From: Streptomyces sp. DH5 | Lineage (GTDB): Bacteria; Actinomycetota; Actinomycetes; Streptomycetales; Streptomycetaceae | DNA: 64,000 nt | Direction of reading: 5' to 3' | NCBI RefSeq assembly: GCF_020873915.1 | Contig: NZ_JAHWGP010000022.1 | Coordinates: 79,981 to 143,980, forward strand | Notes under the pieces: generated by a model | The model's database searches: none | What the model was told of the DNA's origin: nothing | The model's input: only the letters and a program-made list of their open reading frames with translations | Shown: one piece after another, positions 18,562-27,480 of the stretch | Layout: each line of letters opens with the position of its first letter | Position numbering within the stretch: the first letter of the stretch is position 1 | Translations under genes and position numbers: made by a program

Positions 18562-19449
18562 TCATGGCCTGCGATCGCGCAGGCGGCGGGCGATCTCCAG
18601 GTCGGCCTCGTCGAGGGGGCGGCCCTCCTCGGTCTCCCAGAGGCAGTTCTGCAGTACCCGTCCGTACGTCCACGCGCGGGCGCGTGTCCGGTCCAGGGCG
18701 AGGACGTCGGTCATGGCGTCGAAGCGCCAGAGGACGTCGTCGGGGTCGAAGTTGTTGGCGAGGGCGGGCCACAGATCGAAACCCGGGTCGCCCGCCAGGG
18801 GTTTGGGGTCGATGGCGAGCCAGGGGGCGCGGTCGGCGGCGAGGACGTTCTCGTCGTGGAGGTCCCAGTGCAGGAGGCGGTCACCGGGTTCGCCCGCGAC
18901 CTCGCGCACGGCGGCGGCGCAGTCGGCGACGAGGCGGCGGGCGGCCGGGTCGGGGATGCGGGCGAGGACGGCGGGGGTCCGGTCGAGCATGGCCGGTGCG
19001 ATGTCGCGGAGGTGACGCATGCCGTCGGGGGCCGGGGTGGTGTGGAGGTGGGCGAGGAGGCGGGCGATGACCAGGACGCCTTCGTGGACGTCCGGCTGGT
19101 GGGCGAGCATGCGGGAGGCGTCGAGGCGCTCCAGGAGCATGGTGCCGGTGGGTTCGTCGTGGTCGAGGAGCCGGACGGCTCCGTCGCCGTTCCACAGGCG
19201 CAGGGCGGTCGGTTCGCCCTCGCTCTCGTGGTCGCGGATCTGGAGCTTCAGGACGGCCGGTGTGCCGTCCGCGCGGTGGACCGGGAGGACCAGGGCGCTC
19301 ACGCCGTGCATGGGCGCCCCGGTGAGGCGCAGGTCCCAGCGGTCCAGGAAGGCGGCGGTGAGGTCCGGGAGGGCGGCGATGAAGGCGCGGCCCGCTTCCT
19401 TGTTGTACTTCTCCTGGGTGGCGGCGAGTTCCGGGGGGACGTCGATCAC
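18562..19449 (-). CDS. Aminoglycoside/hydroxyurea phosphotransferase-like kinase (APH(6)/hur family)
   Basis: A 295-residue small-molecule kinase. The phosphotransferase loop LLHWDLHDENVLA carries the catalytic Asp, followed by LAIDPKPLAGDPGFDL with the metal-binding Asp. The N-lobe has the VLKLQ lysine. These place it in the streptomycin 6-phosphotransferase / hydroxyurea kinase group. Many such chromosomal homologs are not proven resistance genes, so the substrate is open. GTG start at 19449. It is convergent with the tRNA. Confidence 0.82.
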   Translation of the reverse strand: MIDVPPELAATQEKYNKEAGRAFIAALPDLTAAFLDRWDLRLTGAPMHGVSALVLPVHRADGTPAVLKLQIRDHESEGEPTALRLWNGDGAVRLLDHDEPTGTMLLERLDASRMLAHQPDVHEGVLVIARLLAHLHTTPAPDGMRHLRDIAPAMLDRTPAVLARIPDPAARRLVADCAAAVREVAGEPGDRLLHWDLHDENVLAADRAPWLAIDPKPLAGDPGFDLWPALANNFDPDDVLWRFDAMTDVLALDRTRARAWTYGRVLQNCLWETEEGRPLDEADLEIARRLRDRRP

Positions 19450-19490
19450 ATGGGCACCGTAGCCCGGTCGGACGGCCGGAGGGGTGCCCT

Positions 19491-20465
19491 TCAGGGTTCC
19501 AGGACGACCTTTCCCGTGGTGTGCCTGTTCTGCAGGGCACGGTGGGCGGCGGCGGCCTCGCGGAGGGGGAAGCGGTGGACGGTGGGGGTGAGTCTGCCGT
19601 CGGCGGCCTGGGCGAGGGCGCGGAGTTCGAGGGTGCGGACGGGGTCGGCGCCGCCGGCCCGGCGGAGCATCTCGGGGCCGAGGACGTTGGTGGAGACGCC
19701 TTCGACGAGGTGGGGGGTGCCGCTGGTGATGCCCTGGGAGGACCAGCCGAAGACGATGTGCCGGCCGTGGGGGGCGAGGAGGGGGACCGCGGTGCGGGCG
19801 ACGTCGCCGCCCACGCCGTCGTAGAGGAGGGTGATCTCGCCGTGGTGGGTGTCGAGCAGCCGGGGCCAGTCCGGGTTCGTGTAGTCGACGGCGAGGTCGG
19901 CTCCGGCGGCTTTCACGCGGGCCGTCTTGGCGGGGCCGCCGGCGAGGCCGATGACGGTGGCGCCGGCGTTCTTGGCGTACTGCGTGAGGAGGGTGCCGAG
20001 GCCGCCGGCCGCGGCCGGGACGAGGACGACGTCGGTGGGGCCCGGCTCGGCGAACTGCACGATGCCCATGGCTGTGCGGCCGGTGCCGATCATGGCGACG
20101 GCCTGGGCGAAGTCGAGGTTCGGCGGGATCTCGTGGAGGCGGTCGGTGTCGGTGACGGCGAGTTCGGCGTAGCCGCCGGGGTGGAAGCCGAGGTGGGCGA
20201 CGACGCGGCGGCCGAGCAGGTCGGTGGGGGTGCCTTCGCCGAGTGCGTCGACGACTCCGGCGATCTCGCGGCCGGGGACGGTCGGCAGGGTGGCCGGGGC
20301 GGGGCCGGGGCCCCGCACGCCTTCGCGCAGGGCGGTGTCGAGGAGGTGGACGCCGGCCGCGTGGACGGCGAGGCGGACCTGTCCCGGTCCGGGCCCGGGG
20401 TCTTCCACTTCCTCGTAGGTGAGGTTGTCCGGCGGGCCGAAGGCGTGGAGTCGGATGGCGTGCAT
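19491..20465 (-). CDS. NADPH:quinone oxidoreductase (zinc-free MDR family)
   Basis: A 324-residue medium-chain dehydrogenase/reductase. The N-terminal GroES-like domain starts MHAIRLHAFGPPDNLTYEEV. The nucleotide fold has VLVPAAAGGLGTLLTQYAKN as the AAxGGxG cofactor loop. Zinc-ligand cysteines of alcohol dehydrogenases are absent, consistent with quinone reductases. It probably reduces quinones or enones with NADPH. A small palindrome (20513-20528) lies upstream. Confidence 0.87.
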   Translation of the reverse strand: MHAIRLHAFGPPDNLTYEEVEDPGPGPGQVRLAVHAAGVHLLDTALREGVRGPGPAPATLPTVPGREIAGVVDALGEGTPTDLLGRRVVAHLGFHPGGYAELAVTDTDRLHEIPPNLDFAQAVAMIGTGRTAMGIVQFAEPGPTDVVLVPAAAGGLGTLLTQYAKNAGATVIGLAGGPAKTARVKAAGADLAVDYTNPDWPRLLDTHHGEITLLYDGVGGDVARTAVPLLAPHGRHIVFGWSSQGITSGTPHLVEGVSTNVLGPEMLRRAGGADPVRTLELRALAQAADGRLTPTVHRFPLREAAAAHRALQNRHTTGKVVLEP

Positions 20466-20512
20466 GGGGGAGCCCTTCGGGGGTCGGTGCGTCGTCAGGG
20501 TCCCCACGGTGC

Positions 20513-20528
20513 GACCTCGAGCGAGGTC
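20513..20528. promoter_or_regulatory. Small palindrome upstream of the quinone oxidoreductase gene
   Basis: Arms GACCTCG and CGAGGTC with a 2-bp centre, followed by a further AGGTC half (20529-20533). It sits 48 bp before the start at 20465 and may be a repressor site or part of a promoter. Confidence 0.45.
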
Positions 20529-20618
20529 GAGGTCAAGTGTGGTGCGGGCCTGCAGGTGACATGTGGGGTGTCTTCGCAGGTGGGGCGGTTTGTCAGTGGT
20601 GGGGTGGAGTATGGGCGC

Positions 20619-21296
20619 ATGGTGAGGCGAGCGGCGGGCGGTTCCGGGGTGAGGGCGGCGCGGCGTCCGCAGGTGCGGCTGCCGGAGCCGGTGCGGTTCG
20701 AGGGGGGTGGGCTGGAGCCGGACGGGGATTACGACGGCGTGGAGTTCCGGGAGGAGGATTTCGCCGGGCAGGACGGCGGCGGGGCGCGGTTCATGGACTG
20801 CGCGCTGCGGGGGTGCGGGCTGGACGGGGTGCGGTTGTCGCGGGCGCGGGTCCTGGATTCGGTGCTGGCCGGGGTCCGGGGCGTGGGGACCGATCTCGCG
20901 GAGGCCACGTTGCGGGACGTCGAGGTGACGGATGCGCGGCTCGGGGGGACGCAGTTGCACGGGGCGGTGCTGGAGCGGGTGCTGATCCGCGGCGGGAAGA
21001 TCGACTTCCTGAATCTGCGGGGGGCGCGGCTCAGGGACGTGGTCTTCGACGGGTGTGTCCTGGTCGAGCCGGACTTCGGCGGGGCGCGGCTGGAGCGCGT
21101 GGAGTTCGCGGACTGTGCGCTGAAGGCCGTCGACCTGTCGGGTGCCACGTTGTCGGACGTGGATCTGAGGGGTGCCGCCTCGCTGGAGATCGCGAGGGGG
21201 GTGGACCGGCTGTCGGGGGCGGTGATCAGCACGGCCCAGTTGCTGGATCTGGCGCCGGTGCTGGCGGGGGAGCTGGGGATCAGGGTGGAGGGGTGA
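20619..21296 (+). CDS. Pentapeptide-repeat protein
   Basis: A 225-residue protein with many A(D/N)LXX-type pentapeptides from about residue 35 to 200 (for example FREEDFAGQDGGGARFMDC, LSRARVLDSVLAGV, DLSGATLSDVDLRGA). These form a right-handed quadrilateral beta-helix. Some members protect DNA gyrase by DNA mimicry, but most have no known role, and none is assigned. The start ATG at 20619 follows GGAGT. It ends 17 bp before the convergent gene. Confidence 0.85.
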   Translation: MVRRAAGGSGVRAARRPQVRLPEPVRFEGGGLEPDGDYDGVEFREEDFAGQDGGGARFMDCALRGCGLDGVRLSRARVLDSVLAGVRGVGTDLAEATLRDVEVTDARLGGTQLHGAVLERVLIRGGKIDFLNLRGARLRDVVFDGCVLVEPDFGGARLERVEFADCALKAVDLSGATLSDVDLRGAASLEIARGVDRLSGAVISTAQLLDLAPVLAGELGIRVEG

Positions 21297-21312
21297 GCGG
21301 CGGGGGCGAGGG

Positions 21313-21852
21313 TCACTTCAGGCGGGGGTAGCGGGCCTGGAGGGTCCAGATGGCCGGGTTCTCGGCGAGGTCGTCGTGGAGATCGGTGAGGTCGGCGACG
21401 AGGTCGTGGAGGAAGTCGCGGGCCTCGCGGCGCAGTGCGGAGTGGGAGAAGGTCAGCGGGGGTTCGGAGGCGGGCAGCCACTCCGCTTCGATGTCCACCC
21501 AGCCGAAGCGCCGCTCGAAGAGGAGACGGTCGGTGGACTCGGTGAAGTCCAGTTCCGCGTACTGGGGGCGGGAGGCGCGGGAGCCGGCCGGATCCTGGTC
21601 GATGCGCTCGACGATGTCGCACAGGGCCCACGCGAAGTCGAGCACCGGCACCCATCCCCAGGCTGTGGACAGTTCGCGGTCGGTCTCGGTGTCGGCGAGG
21701 TAGACGTCGCCGCAGAACAGGTCGTGGCGCAGGGCGTGGACGTCCGCGCGGCGGTAGTCGGTCTGCGGGGGGTCGGGGAAGCGGTGGGAGAGGGCGTAGC
21801 CGATGTCGAGCACGTGGGTGATGGTGTCACGGCCGGGCGCACCGGCCCTCAT
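21313..21852 (-). CDS. Conserved hypothetical protein
   Basis: A 179-residue soluble protein rich in acidic and aromatic residues, no signal peptide and no TM. Segments such as WGWVPVLDFAWALCDIVERI and DIEAEWLPASEPPLTFSH suggest a compact alpha/beta fold. I do not recognise a family. The start ATG at 21852 is 11 bp from the divergent M1 peptidase start at 21864, so the two promoters must overlap the other gene. Confidence 0.7.
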   Translation of the reverse strand: MRAGAPGRDTITHVLDIGYALSHRFPDPPQTDYRRADVHALRHDLFCGDVYLADTETDRELSTAWGWVPVLDFAWALCDIVERIDQDPAGSRASRPQYAELDFTESTDRLLFERRFGWVDIEAEWLPASEPPLTFSHSALRREARDFLHDLVADLTDLHDDLAENPAIWTLQARYPRLK

Positions 21853-21863
21853 AGGATCCGGGA

Positions 21864-23288
21864 GTGCGCTCCTACCGCCCCCGCTCCGGCCCCCGCAGTG
21901 TCGCCGCCGTGCTGCTCGCGGTGTCGCTGGCGGCGTGCGGGAGCGGTGCGGGGAGGGGTGTCGAGGGGGCGGGCGGTTCCGGGGCGGGCGATCCGTACTT
22001 CCCGCGGTCGGGCAACGAGGGCTATGACGTCCTCCATTACGACCTCGTCCTCTCCTACGACCCGGAGGCCCGCCACCTCACCGGCGCCGCGACGGTCACC
22101 GCCCGCGCGACGCGGGACCTCACGGCGCTCAACCTCGATTTGGAGGGTCTCGACGTCGAGGCCGTCACGGTCGGCGGCGCGCGTGCCCGGTGGAGCCGGG
22201 ACGGCCAGGAGCTGACCGTCCGGCCGCGTGAGGCGCTCGACCGTGACGCGCGTTTCCGGGTCGTCGTCCGCTACTCCGGTGCGCCGGAGACGGTGACCGA
22301 CCCGGACGGTTCCGAGGAGGGCTGGCTGCGCACCGCCGACGGTGCGGTGGCCCTGGGGCAGCCGGTGGGTTCGATGGCGTGGTTCCCGGGCAACCACCAC
22401 CCTTCCGACAAGGCGACGTACGGGGTGGAGGTGACCGTGCCGGAGGGGTTGCGGGTGGTGTCGAACGGGGAGCCGGCCGGGGAGGAGACGAAGGAGGGCC
22501 GGACGACCTTCCGGTGGCGCACGGCCGAGCCGATGGCGAGTTACCTCGCCACCGTCGCGATCGGCAGGTACGAGATCGGGCGGACCACGACCGGGAGCGG
22601 GCTGCCCGTGTACACGGCGGTCGATCCCGAGCAGGCGGGTGCGAGCCGTGCGGTGCTGGCGCGGCTGCCGGAGGTGGTGGAGTGGGCGGAGCGGACCTTC
22701 GGGCCGTACCCGTTCTCCTCGGCCGGGGCGGTCGTGGAGCGTCCCGGTGACGTGGGGTACGCCCTGGAGACGCAGAACCGTCCGGTCTTCCCCGGGGCCC
22801 CGGACACGGCCCTGCTGGTGCACGAGATCGCCCACCAGTGGTACGGCAACTCCGTGTCCCCGCGGACCTGGCGTGACATGTGGCTGAACGAGGGCTTCGC
22901 GACGTACGCGCAGTGGCTGTGGCAGGAGGACCACGGCGGCGGCAGCGCGCAGCAGACGTTCGACGCGTTGTACGCCGGCGGGTACTTCCCGGACGCGGGG
23001 AGCAACGAGGCGGTGTGGGCCTTCCCGCCGGCCGACCCGCCGGACGCCGCGAGCATCTCCGCCACGCCGGTGTACTGGCGTGGCGCGATGGTGCTGCACA
23101 AGGTGCGGCAGACGGTCGGTGACGAGGCGTTCGGCGCGCTGCTGAAGGGCTGGGCGCGCGAGCACCGGCACGGCAACGCGGACACCGCCGCCTTCACGGC
23201 GTACGTGGAGAAGTCCGCCCCGGGCGAGGACTTCGGGGGGATCTGGGAGGAGTGGCTGTACGGGGAGGGCCGGCCGGAGCGGCCCTGA
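21864..23288 (+). CDS. M1-family metallopeptidase, exported lipoprotein
   Basis: Zinc aminopeptidase-like enzyme at the cell surface. It has 474 residues. The signal peptide ends in lipobox LAAC (Cys25). The M1 fold shows HEIAH (320-324) followed 18 residues later by WLNEGF with Glu343, together the HEXXH-X18-E zinc site. The usual exopeptidase GAMEN motif is replaced by a region around GYALETQNRP, so exopeptidase activity is not certain. It is shorter than full PepN because the C-terminal HEAT-like domain is missing. GTG start at 21864. Confidence 0.9.
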   Translation: MRSYRPRSGPRSVAAVLLAVSLAACGSGAGRGVEGAGGSGAGDPYFPRSGNEGYDVLHYDLVLSYDPEARHLTGAATVTARATRDLTALNLDLEGLDVEAVTVGGARARWSRDGQELTVRPREALDRDARFRVVVRYSGAPETVTDPDGSEEGWLRTADGAVALGQPVGSMAWFPGNHHPSDKATYGVEVTVPEGLRVVSNGEPAGEETKEGRTTFRWRTAEPMASYLATVAIGRYEIGRTTTGSGLPVYTAVDPEQAGASRAVLARLPEVVEWAERTFGPYPFSSAGAVVERPGDVGYALETQNRPVFPGAPDTALLVHEIAHQWYGNSVSPRTWRDMWLNEGFATYAQWLWQEDHGGGSAQQTFDALYAGGYFPDAGSNEAVWAFPPADPPDAASISATPVYWRGAMVLHKVRQTVGDEAFGALLKGWAREHRHGNADTAAFTAYVEKSAPGEDFGGIWEEWLYGEGRPERP

Positions 23289-23349
23289 GCCGGGTCCGGT
23301 CGTCCTGTCCGGTGGGGGCCGTGTCCGCCGCGCGGGGAGGGCCGCACGG

Positions 23350-23391
23350 CCGGAGCCCCGTCCCCGCGGGAAGCGGGGGACGGGGCTCCGG
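23350..23391. terminator. Bidirectional terminator between the M1 peptidase and terD
   Basis: Perfect 16-bp arms CCGGAGCCCCGTCCCC (23350-23365) and GGGGACGGGGCTCCGG (23376-23391), 10-nt loop. Confidence 0.85.
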
Positions 23392-23408
23392 TGCGGGAAC
23401 GGCGTCCG

Positions 23409-23984
23409 TCAGACGTTCACACCGAAGTCCTGGGCGATGCCGACGAGGCCGGAGGCGTAGCCCTGGCCGACGGCGCGGAACTTCCACTCCGCGCCGTTGC
23501 GGTACAGCTCGCCGAAGACCATGGCGGTCTCGGTGGCGGCGTCCTCCGACAGGTCGTAGCGGGCGATCTCGGCGCCGCCGGCCTGGTTGATGATGCGGAT
23601 GTAGGCGTTGCGGACCTGGCCGAAGTTCTGCGAGCGGTTCTCGGCGTCGTAGATCGACACCGGGAAGACGATCTTGTCGATGTCGGCCGGGAGCGCGGCC
23701 AGGTTGACGTTGATCGCCTCGTCGTCGCCCTCGCCCTCGCCGGTGCGGTTGTCACCGGTGTGGACGATGGTGTTGTCCGGGGTCTGCTTGTTGTTGAAGA
23801 ACACGAAGTGGGCGTCGGAGTAGACCTTGCCCTGCGTGCTGACCGCGATCGCCGAGGCGTCGAGGTCGAAGTCCGTGCCGGTGGTGGTGCGGACGTCCCA
23901 GCCGAGGCCCACGGTGACGGCGGTCAGGCCCGGAGCCTCCTTGGTGAGCGAGACGTTGCCACCCTTGGACAGGCTTACAGCCAT
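23409..23984 (-). CDS. terD: TerD-family stress protein
   Basis: A 191-residue TerD-domain protein, full length for the family: starts [20 protein letters not shown], then [20 protein letters not shown] with the Ca-binding acidic residues, and [20 protein letters not shown]. Members bind Ca2+ and take part in tellurite or other envelope stress and, in Streptomyces, in development. The start ATG at 23984 has GGGA upstream. It is alone here; no other ter genes are nearby. Confidence 0.92.
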   Translation of the reverse strand: MAVSLSKGGNVSLTKEAPGLTAVTVGLGWDVRTTTGTDFDLDASAIAVSTQGKVYSDAHFVFFNNKQTPDNTIVHTGDNRTGEGEGDDEAINVNLAALPADIDKIVFPVSIYDAENRSQNFGQVRNAYIRIINQAGGAEIARYDLSEDAATETAMVFGELYRNGAEWKFRAVGQGYASGLVGIAQDFGVNV

Positions 23985-24144
23985 TGTTGGGAGTCCCTTC
24001 CCTCGTTTACGTACGGCTATGAAGCTACAGCTACCACCTTGAACGCCGGAGGGGGTGCGCCAGGTTCCGGGTCTCTTTACTTTCTTTACCCGACTGCGGA
24101 TATTCGGGTGACGTGGTCGGTGCGGGCGCGGGAACCTGTATGTC

Positions 24145-24570
24145 ATGTCCGGTCCCCATGTCGTACGCGGCTCCGTCTCCCTGCCCGAGGCCGAGCTCAT
24201 GTGGCGTTTCTCCAGGTCGTCCGGGCCCGGTGGGCAGCACGTCAACACCAGCGACACGCAGGTCGAACTGCGGTTCGACCTCGCCCGGACCGAGGCGCTG
24301 CCCGAGGTGTGGAAGCAGCGGGCGCTGGAGCGGCTGGCGGGGCGGCTGACCGACGGGGTGGTCACCGTGCGGGCCTCGGAGCACCGGTCGCAGTGGCGAA
24401 ACCGGGAGGCGGCGGCGGTGCGGCTGGCCGCGTTGCTGGCGGAGGCGACGGCGGCCCCGCCGAGGCCGCGGAGGGCCACGCGGGTGCCGCGGGGGATCAA
24501 CGAGCGGCGGTTGCGGGAGAAGAAGCGGCGGTCGGAGACGAAGCGGGGACGCTCCGCGCGGGACTGGTAG
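24145..24570 (+). CDS. arfB: ArfB/ICT1-like peptidyl-tRNA hydrolase (alternative ribosome rescue)
   Basis: Releases stalled peptides from non-stop ribosomes. It has 141 residues. The GGQ domain has [20 protein letters not shown] with the catalytic GGQ, and the C-terminal tail (about 110-141) is strongly basic ([20 protein letters not shown]), which in ArfB enters the empty mRNA channel. This distinguishes it from class I release factors, which are longer. Its start is ATG 24145. Confidence 0.88.
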   Translation: MSGPHVVRGSVSLPEAELMWRFSRSSGPGGQHVNTSDTQVELRFDLARTEALPEVWKQRALERLAGRLTDGVVTVRASEHRSQWRNREAAAVRLAALLAEATAAPPRPRRATRVPRGINERRLREKKRRSETKRGRSARDW

Positions 24571-24611
24571 GGGTGAGGTGCCCCCCTGTCGGTTCCCCGC
24601 GGGTGGGCGGG

Positions 24612-24650
24612 GGTCGCTCGCGCAGTTCCCCGCGCCCCTTCGGGCGCGTC
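24612..24650. repeat. Dispersed Streptomyces intergenic repeat (copy 1)
   Basis: The sequence GTCGCTCGCGCAGTTCCCC followed by GCGCCCC is a variant of a short repeat common in Streptomyces intergenic regions. A related copy is at 39232-39272 (GGTCGCGCAGTCCCCCCGCG). It ends exactly where the truncated reading frame at 24652-24723 stops. Confidence 0.6.
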
Positions 24651-24651
24651 C

Positions 24652-24723
24652 CTACAGGGCGAGGGCGGCCTCGAGGTTCGCCGGGGTGATCGTTTCGAGA
24701 CGCGGGGCCCCGGGGGTCGTCAT
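24652..24723 (-). pseudogene. Possible truncated N-terminus of a GNAT acetyltransferase
   Basis: A 23-codon frame from ATG 24723 encodes [19 protein letters not shown] then ALAL and a stop. This looks like the start of a GNAT-family acetyltransferase (typical beginning [19 protein letters not shown]), cut off where the dispersed repeat begins. The assignment rests on a short match from memory. Confidence 0.35.
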
Positions 24724-24775
24724 GCGGGGAGGGCAGGCGGGGGAACGGCGGCGGTAAAAGGGGTTTCGGGAGCGC

Positions 24776-25360
24776 TCAGCCCAACTGGCGGTAGCGGCCA
24801 CGGAAGTAGGTGAGCGGGCCGCCCTCCGCGCTCGGTACGGCGGCCGTCATCACGCGGCCGATCACGAGGGTGTGGTCCCCGGCCGGCACCCGCTGCTCGG
24901 TGCGGCACTCCAGGGTCGCCAGCGCGCCGCCGACCAAGGGGGCGCCGCTGTACTCGCCCCGCCGGTGGGGGAGGCCCGCGAACAGCAGGCGGTCGCTGAC
25001 ACGGCCCTTCATCGAGAAGCGGCCCGCGATGTGCCGCTGGCTCTCGGAGAGGACGGAGACCGCCCACACCGGCTGCTCGTCGAGGAGTTCGTCCATGCGG
25101 GAGCCCTCGCGCAGGCTGACCAGCACCAGCGGGGGATCCAGGGAGACGGAGAGGAAGGCGGTCGCGGTCATGCCGACGTCCTCGCCGTCCGGCGCCTCCG
25201 GGTCGTCCGGGTCCAGCGGCGGCTCCTTCGCGGTCACCAGGACCACGCCGGCGGCAAGGCGGGACATGGCGGCACGGAACTCGTCGTTGCTCACCCCCTC
25301 AGCATGCCGGGCGGGCGGCGGAACGGTGATCGTGGCCGGGAGGGCGGGAGTGTTCAGCAC
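24776..25360 (-). CDS. Flavin reductase family protein
   Basis: A 194-residue FMN-binding split-barrel protein. The family start EFRAAMSRLAAGVVLVTA is followed by GMTATAFLSVSLDPPLVLVSL, the FMN-phosphate/isoalloxazine-binding segment, and FSMKGRVSDRLLFAGL. It reduces flavin with NAD(P)H and usually feeds a monooxygenase; none is adjacent. The start is either GTG 25360 or the internal GTG of VSNDEF (about 25294), which is common in homologs. Confidence 0.83.
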   Translation of the reverse strand: MLNTPALPATITVPPPARHAEGVSNDEFRAAMSRLAAGVVLVTAKEPPLDPDDPEAPDGEDVGMTATAFLSVSLDPPLVLVSLREGSRMDELLDEQPVWAVSVLSESQRHIAGRFSMKGRVSDRLLFAGLPHRRGEYSGAPLVGGALATLECRTEQRVPAGDHTLVIGRVMTAAVPSAEGGPLTYFRGRYRQLG

Positions 25361-25530
25361 ACCGGGAACGCTAATCTCCGCCCCACGGGCACCGCATCGG
25401 ACCCCGGCCCGATCCGGGACCTAGGACCAACGCCCGATCCGGGCACGGGTCCAGCCCAACCGCCGTAAAAACCGTGTTCGGTGAGGCACGGGGAAACGAC
25501 GGAGGGACTGCGCAATTGTTCACGTTTAGC

Positions 25531-25546
25531 TGTGACTTGAGTCACA
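25531..25546 (+). promoter_or_regulatory. Candidate BldD operator upstream of cdgB
   Basis: The 16-bp palindrome TGTGACTTGAGTCACA matches the BldD consensus (nTnACnCnGnGTnAn) at its AC...GT core. It lies 130 bp before the cdgB start. BldD bound to c-di-GMP is known to repress cdgB in S. coelicolor, so a site here is expected. Confidence 0.65.
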
Positions 25547-25675
25547 AGGGGCACATATTGTTGACCCTGTGTACCGAGTGGGCAGCGCGCTGTGATTCAG
25601 TGGCGGGGAAGCTCGTACGACGATACGCCGAAGAGAACCCTTGATTCGCTCCGAGGTCTCGGGGGGAGGGCGAGG

Positions 25676-27364
25676 ATGGAGACCGAGTCGGAACCCTACG
25701 TCCGTCTTGCGGCGCTGCGGCAACTACACCAGGCCATGGCCGACATGAACACGGCGCGCAGTCTGGCGGACACGTTGCAGACGGTCGCCGACGGTGTCGT
25801 GGGCGCCCTCGGGTACGAGCTGGCGGCCGTCAACCTCGTACGGCCCGACGGTGACCTCGTGGTCGCCGCGCTGGCCGGGAACTCCGCCGCCGAGGCCCTC
25901 ATCACGGGACGGGCCGGCTCCCGCGAGTCCTGGGACCGCCGCCTGAACATGGGCGAACGCTGGGGCGACCTGGTCTTCATACCGCACACCGAGGGCTGGG
26001 TCCTCGACGACGACGACGTCCCGCAGTGGTACACCGACGGGCCCGCGCCCCGCTTCGAGGACGAGTGGCACCCCTCCGACCGGCTCTTCGCCCCCATGTA
26101 CGCGCCCGGCCCGCAGGGCGGCGGCACCTCCGGCGAACTGGTCGGCGTGCTCTCCGTGGACCGCCCGCGCAACGGCCGGCGGCCCGGCGCCTGGGGTCGC
26201 GAGGCCCTCCAGATGTACGCCTTCCAGGCCGCCATCGCGATCAGCAACGCGCGCCTGCGCGCGAACATGCAGCGCGCCCTGGTCCGCCTGGAGCGCGACC
26301 AGCAGGCGCTCAGGGCCAGCGAGGAGAGCTTCCGGCAGGCCTTCGAGTACGCGCCCTCCGGCATGGCCATCGCCGAGATGGGCGGCGACCAGCACGGACG
26401 CATCCTGCGCACCAACGACGCCCTGTGCCGCCTCCTGGGCCGCCCCGCCTCCGCGATGCGCCGCTACTCCTTCTCCGACCTCGTCCACCCCGAGGACATC
26501 GGCACCCTGCTGCGCACCTCCGCCGAGGGCGGGCGGGCCGAACTGCGCCTCGGCCGCCGCGACGGCACCTACCTGTGGGTCTCGCTGCGCAACTCCGTCG
26601 TCGCCGACGCCGCCGACGGCCCCCGCTTCCTGCTCACCCACGTCGAGGACATCGAGGAGCGCAAGCGCCGCGAGCTCCAGCTCGCCCACCGCGCCTCCCA
26701 CGACTCGCTCACCGGACTGCCCAACTCCGCCGAGCTGCGGTCGCGCCTGTCCTCGCGGCTGTGCCGGCAGCCGCCGCAGAGCGCGCTGCCGGCCGACGTC
26801 GACTCCATGGACCCCTACGAGTCCTTCGACTCCCATGACGCCGCCTACGGTCCGCCCGTCTTCGACCGGGGGCACGACTTCGACTTCCCGCCGGACACCG
26901 AGGGGTACGACGGGTTCGACCGCCATGTGCACACCGTCGCGCCCGCCGCGGAGTTCGACGACGGCGCCAAGGGGCTCGCGGTGCTCTTCTGCGACCTCGA
27001 CGGCTTCAAGTCGATCAACGACCGGTTCGGGCACAACGCGGGTGACGCGGTGCTCATCGAGGTCGCCCGCCGGCTCAGCAACGGCGTGCGGGACGGTGAC
27101 ACCGTCGCCCGGCTCGGCGGCGACGAGTTCGTGATCCTCGCCGACGGGCTCGGGCGGGCGGACGCCCAGGACCTCGCCGTGCGGCTGCGCAACGAGATCA
27201 TCCAGCCCATCCGGGCCGAGGGACGGGCCGTGCGGGTCGGCGCCAGCTTCGGCATCGGATGGGCGCACTGCGGGATGACGGCGGACGAAGTGCTGAAGTC
27301 CGCTGACGAACGGATGTACGTCGAGAAACGATCTCGTCCCAAACAGCACAGACGTGCGGGATGA
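25676..27364 (+). CDS. cdgB: GAF-PAS-GGDEF diguanylate cyclase CdgB
   Basis: Makes c-di-GMP, the signal that holds Streptomyces in vegetative growth through BldD. It has 562 residues from ATG 25676, preceded by GGAGGG. Domains: GAF (about 5-205), PAS/PAC (about 225-350, ends VEDIEERKRRELQLAH), a 60-residue acidic linker, and GGDEF (about 410-555) with active-site GGDEF at 481-485 preceded by RL. The signature FCDLDGFKSINDRFGHNAGD is complete. No EAL domain follows, so it is a cyclase only. An RXXD inhibitory site is not obvious. Confidence 0.92.
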   Translation: METESEPYVRLAALRQLHQAMADMNTARSLADTLQTVADGVVGALGYELAAVNLVRPDGDLVVAALAGNSAAEALITGRAGSRESWDRRLNMGERWGDLVFIPHTEGWVLDDDDVPQWYTDGPAPRFEDEWHPSDRLFAPMYAPGPQGGGTSGELVGVLSVDRPRNGRRPGAWGREALQMYAFQAAIAISNARLRANMQRALVRLERDQQALRASEESFRQAFEYAPSGMAIAEMGGDQHGRILRTNDALCRLLGRPASAMRRYSFSDLVHPEDIGTLLRTSAEGGRAELRLGRRDGTYLWVSLRNSVVADAADGPRFLLTHVEDIEERKRRELQLAHRASHDSLTGLPNSAELRSRLSSRLCRQPPQSALPADVDSMDPYESFDSHDAAYGPPVFDRGHDFDFPPDTEGYDGFDRHVHTVAPAAEFDDGAKGLAVLFCDLDGFKSINDRFGHNAGDAVLIEVARRLSNGVRDGDTVARLGGDEFVILADGLGRADAQDLAVRLRNEIIQPIRAEGRAVRVGASFGIGWAHCGMTADEVLKSADERMYVEKRSRPKQHRRAG

Positions 27365-27480
27365 TGCGCAGGTCAGTGCGTTGATGCGGTCGACGTCACC
27401 CGGTCGGCTCAGGGGGACCGGGTAGGCTCGCCTTCTTCGCACACGTACCGCACCCGATCCGCAGCTAGGAGCACCAAGGG

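Noticed and set aside
18562-19449. Proven aminoglycoside resistance gene
   Set aside because: Sequence shows only kinase family membership; many chromosomal members of this family have unknown substrates.
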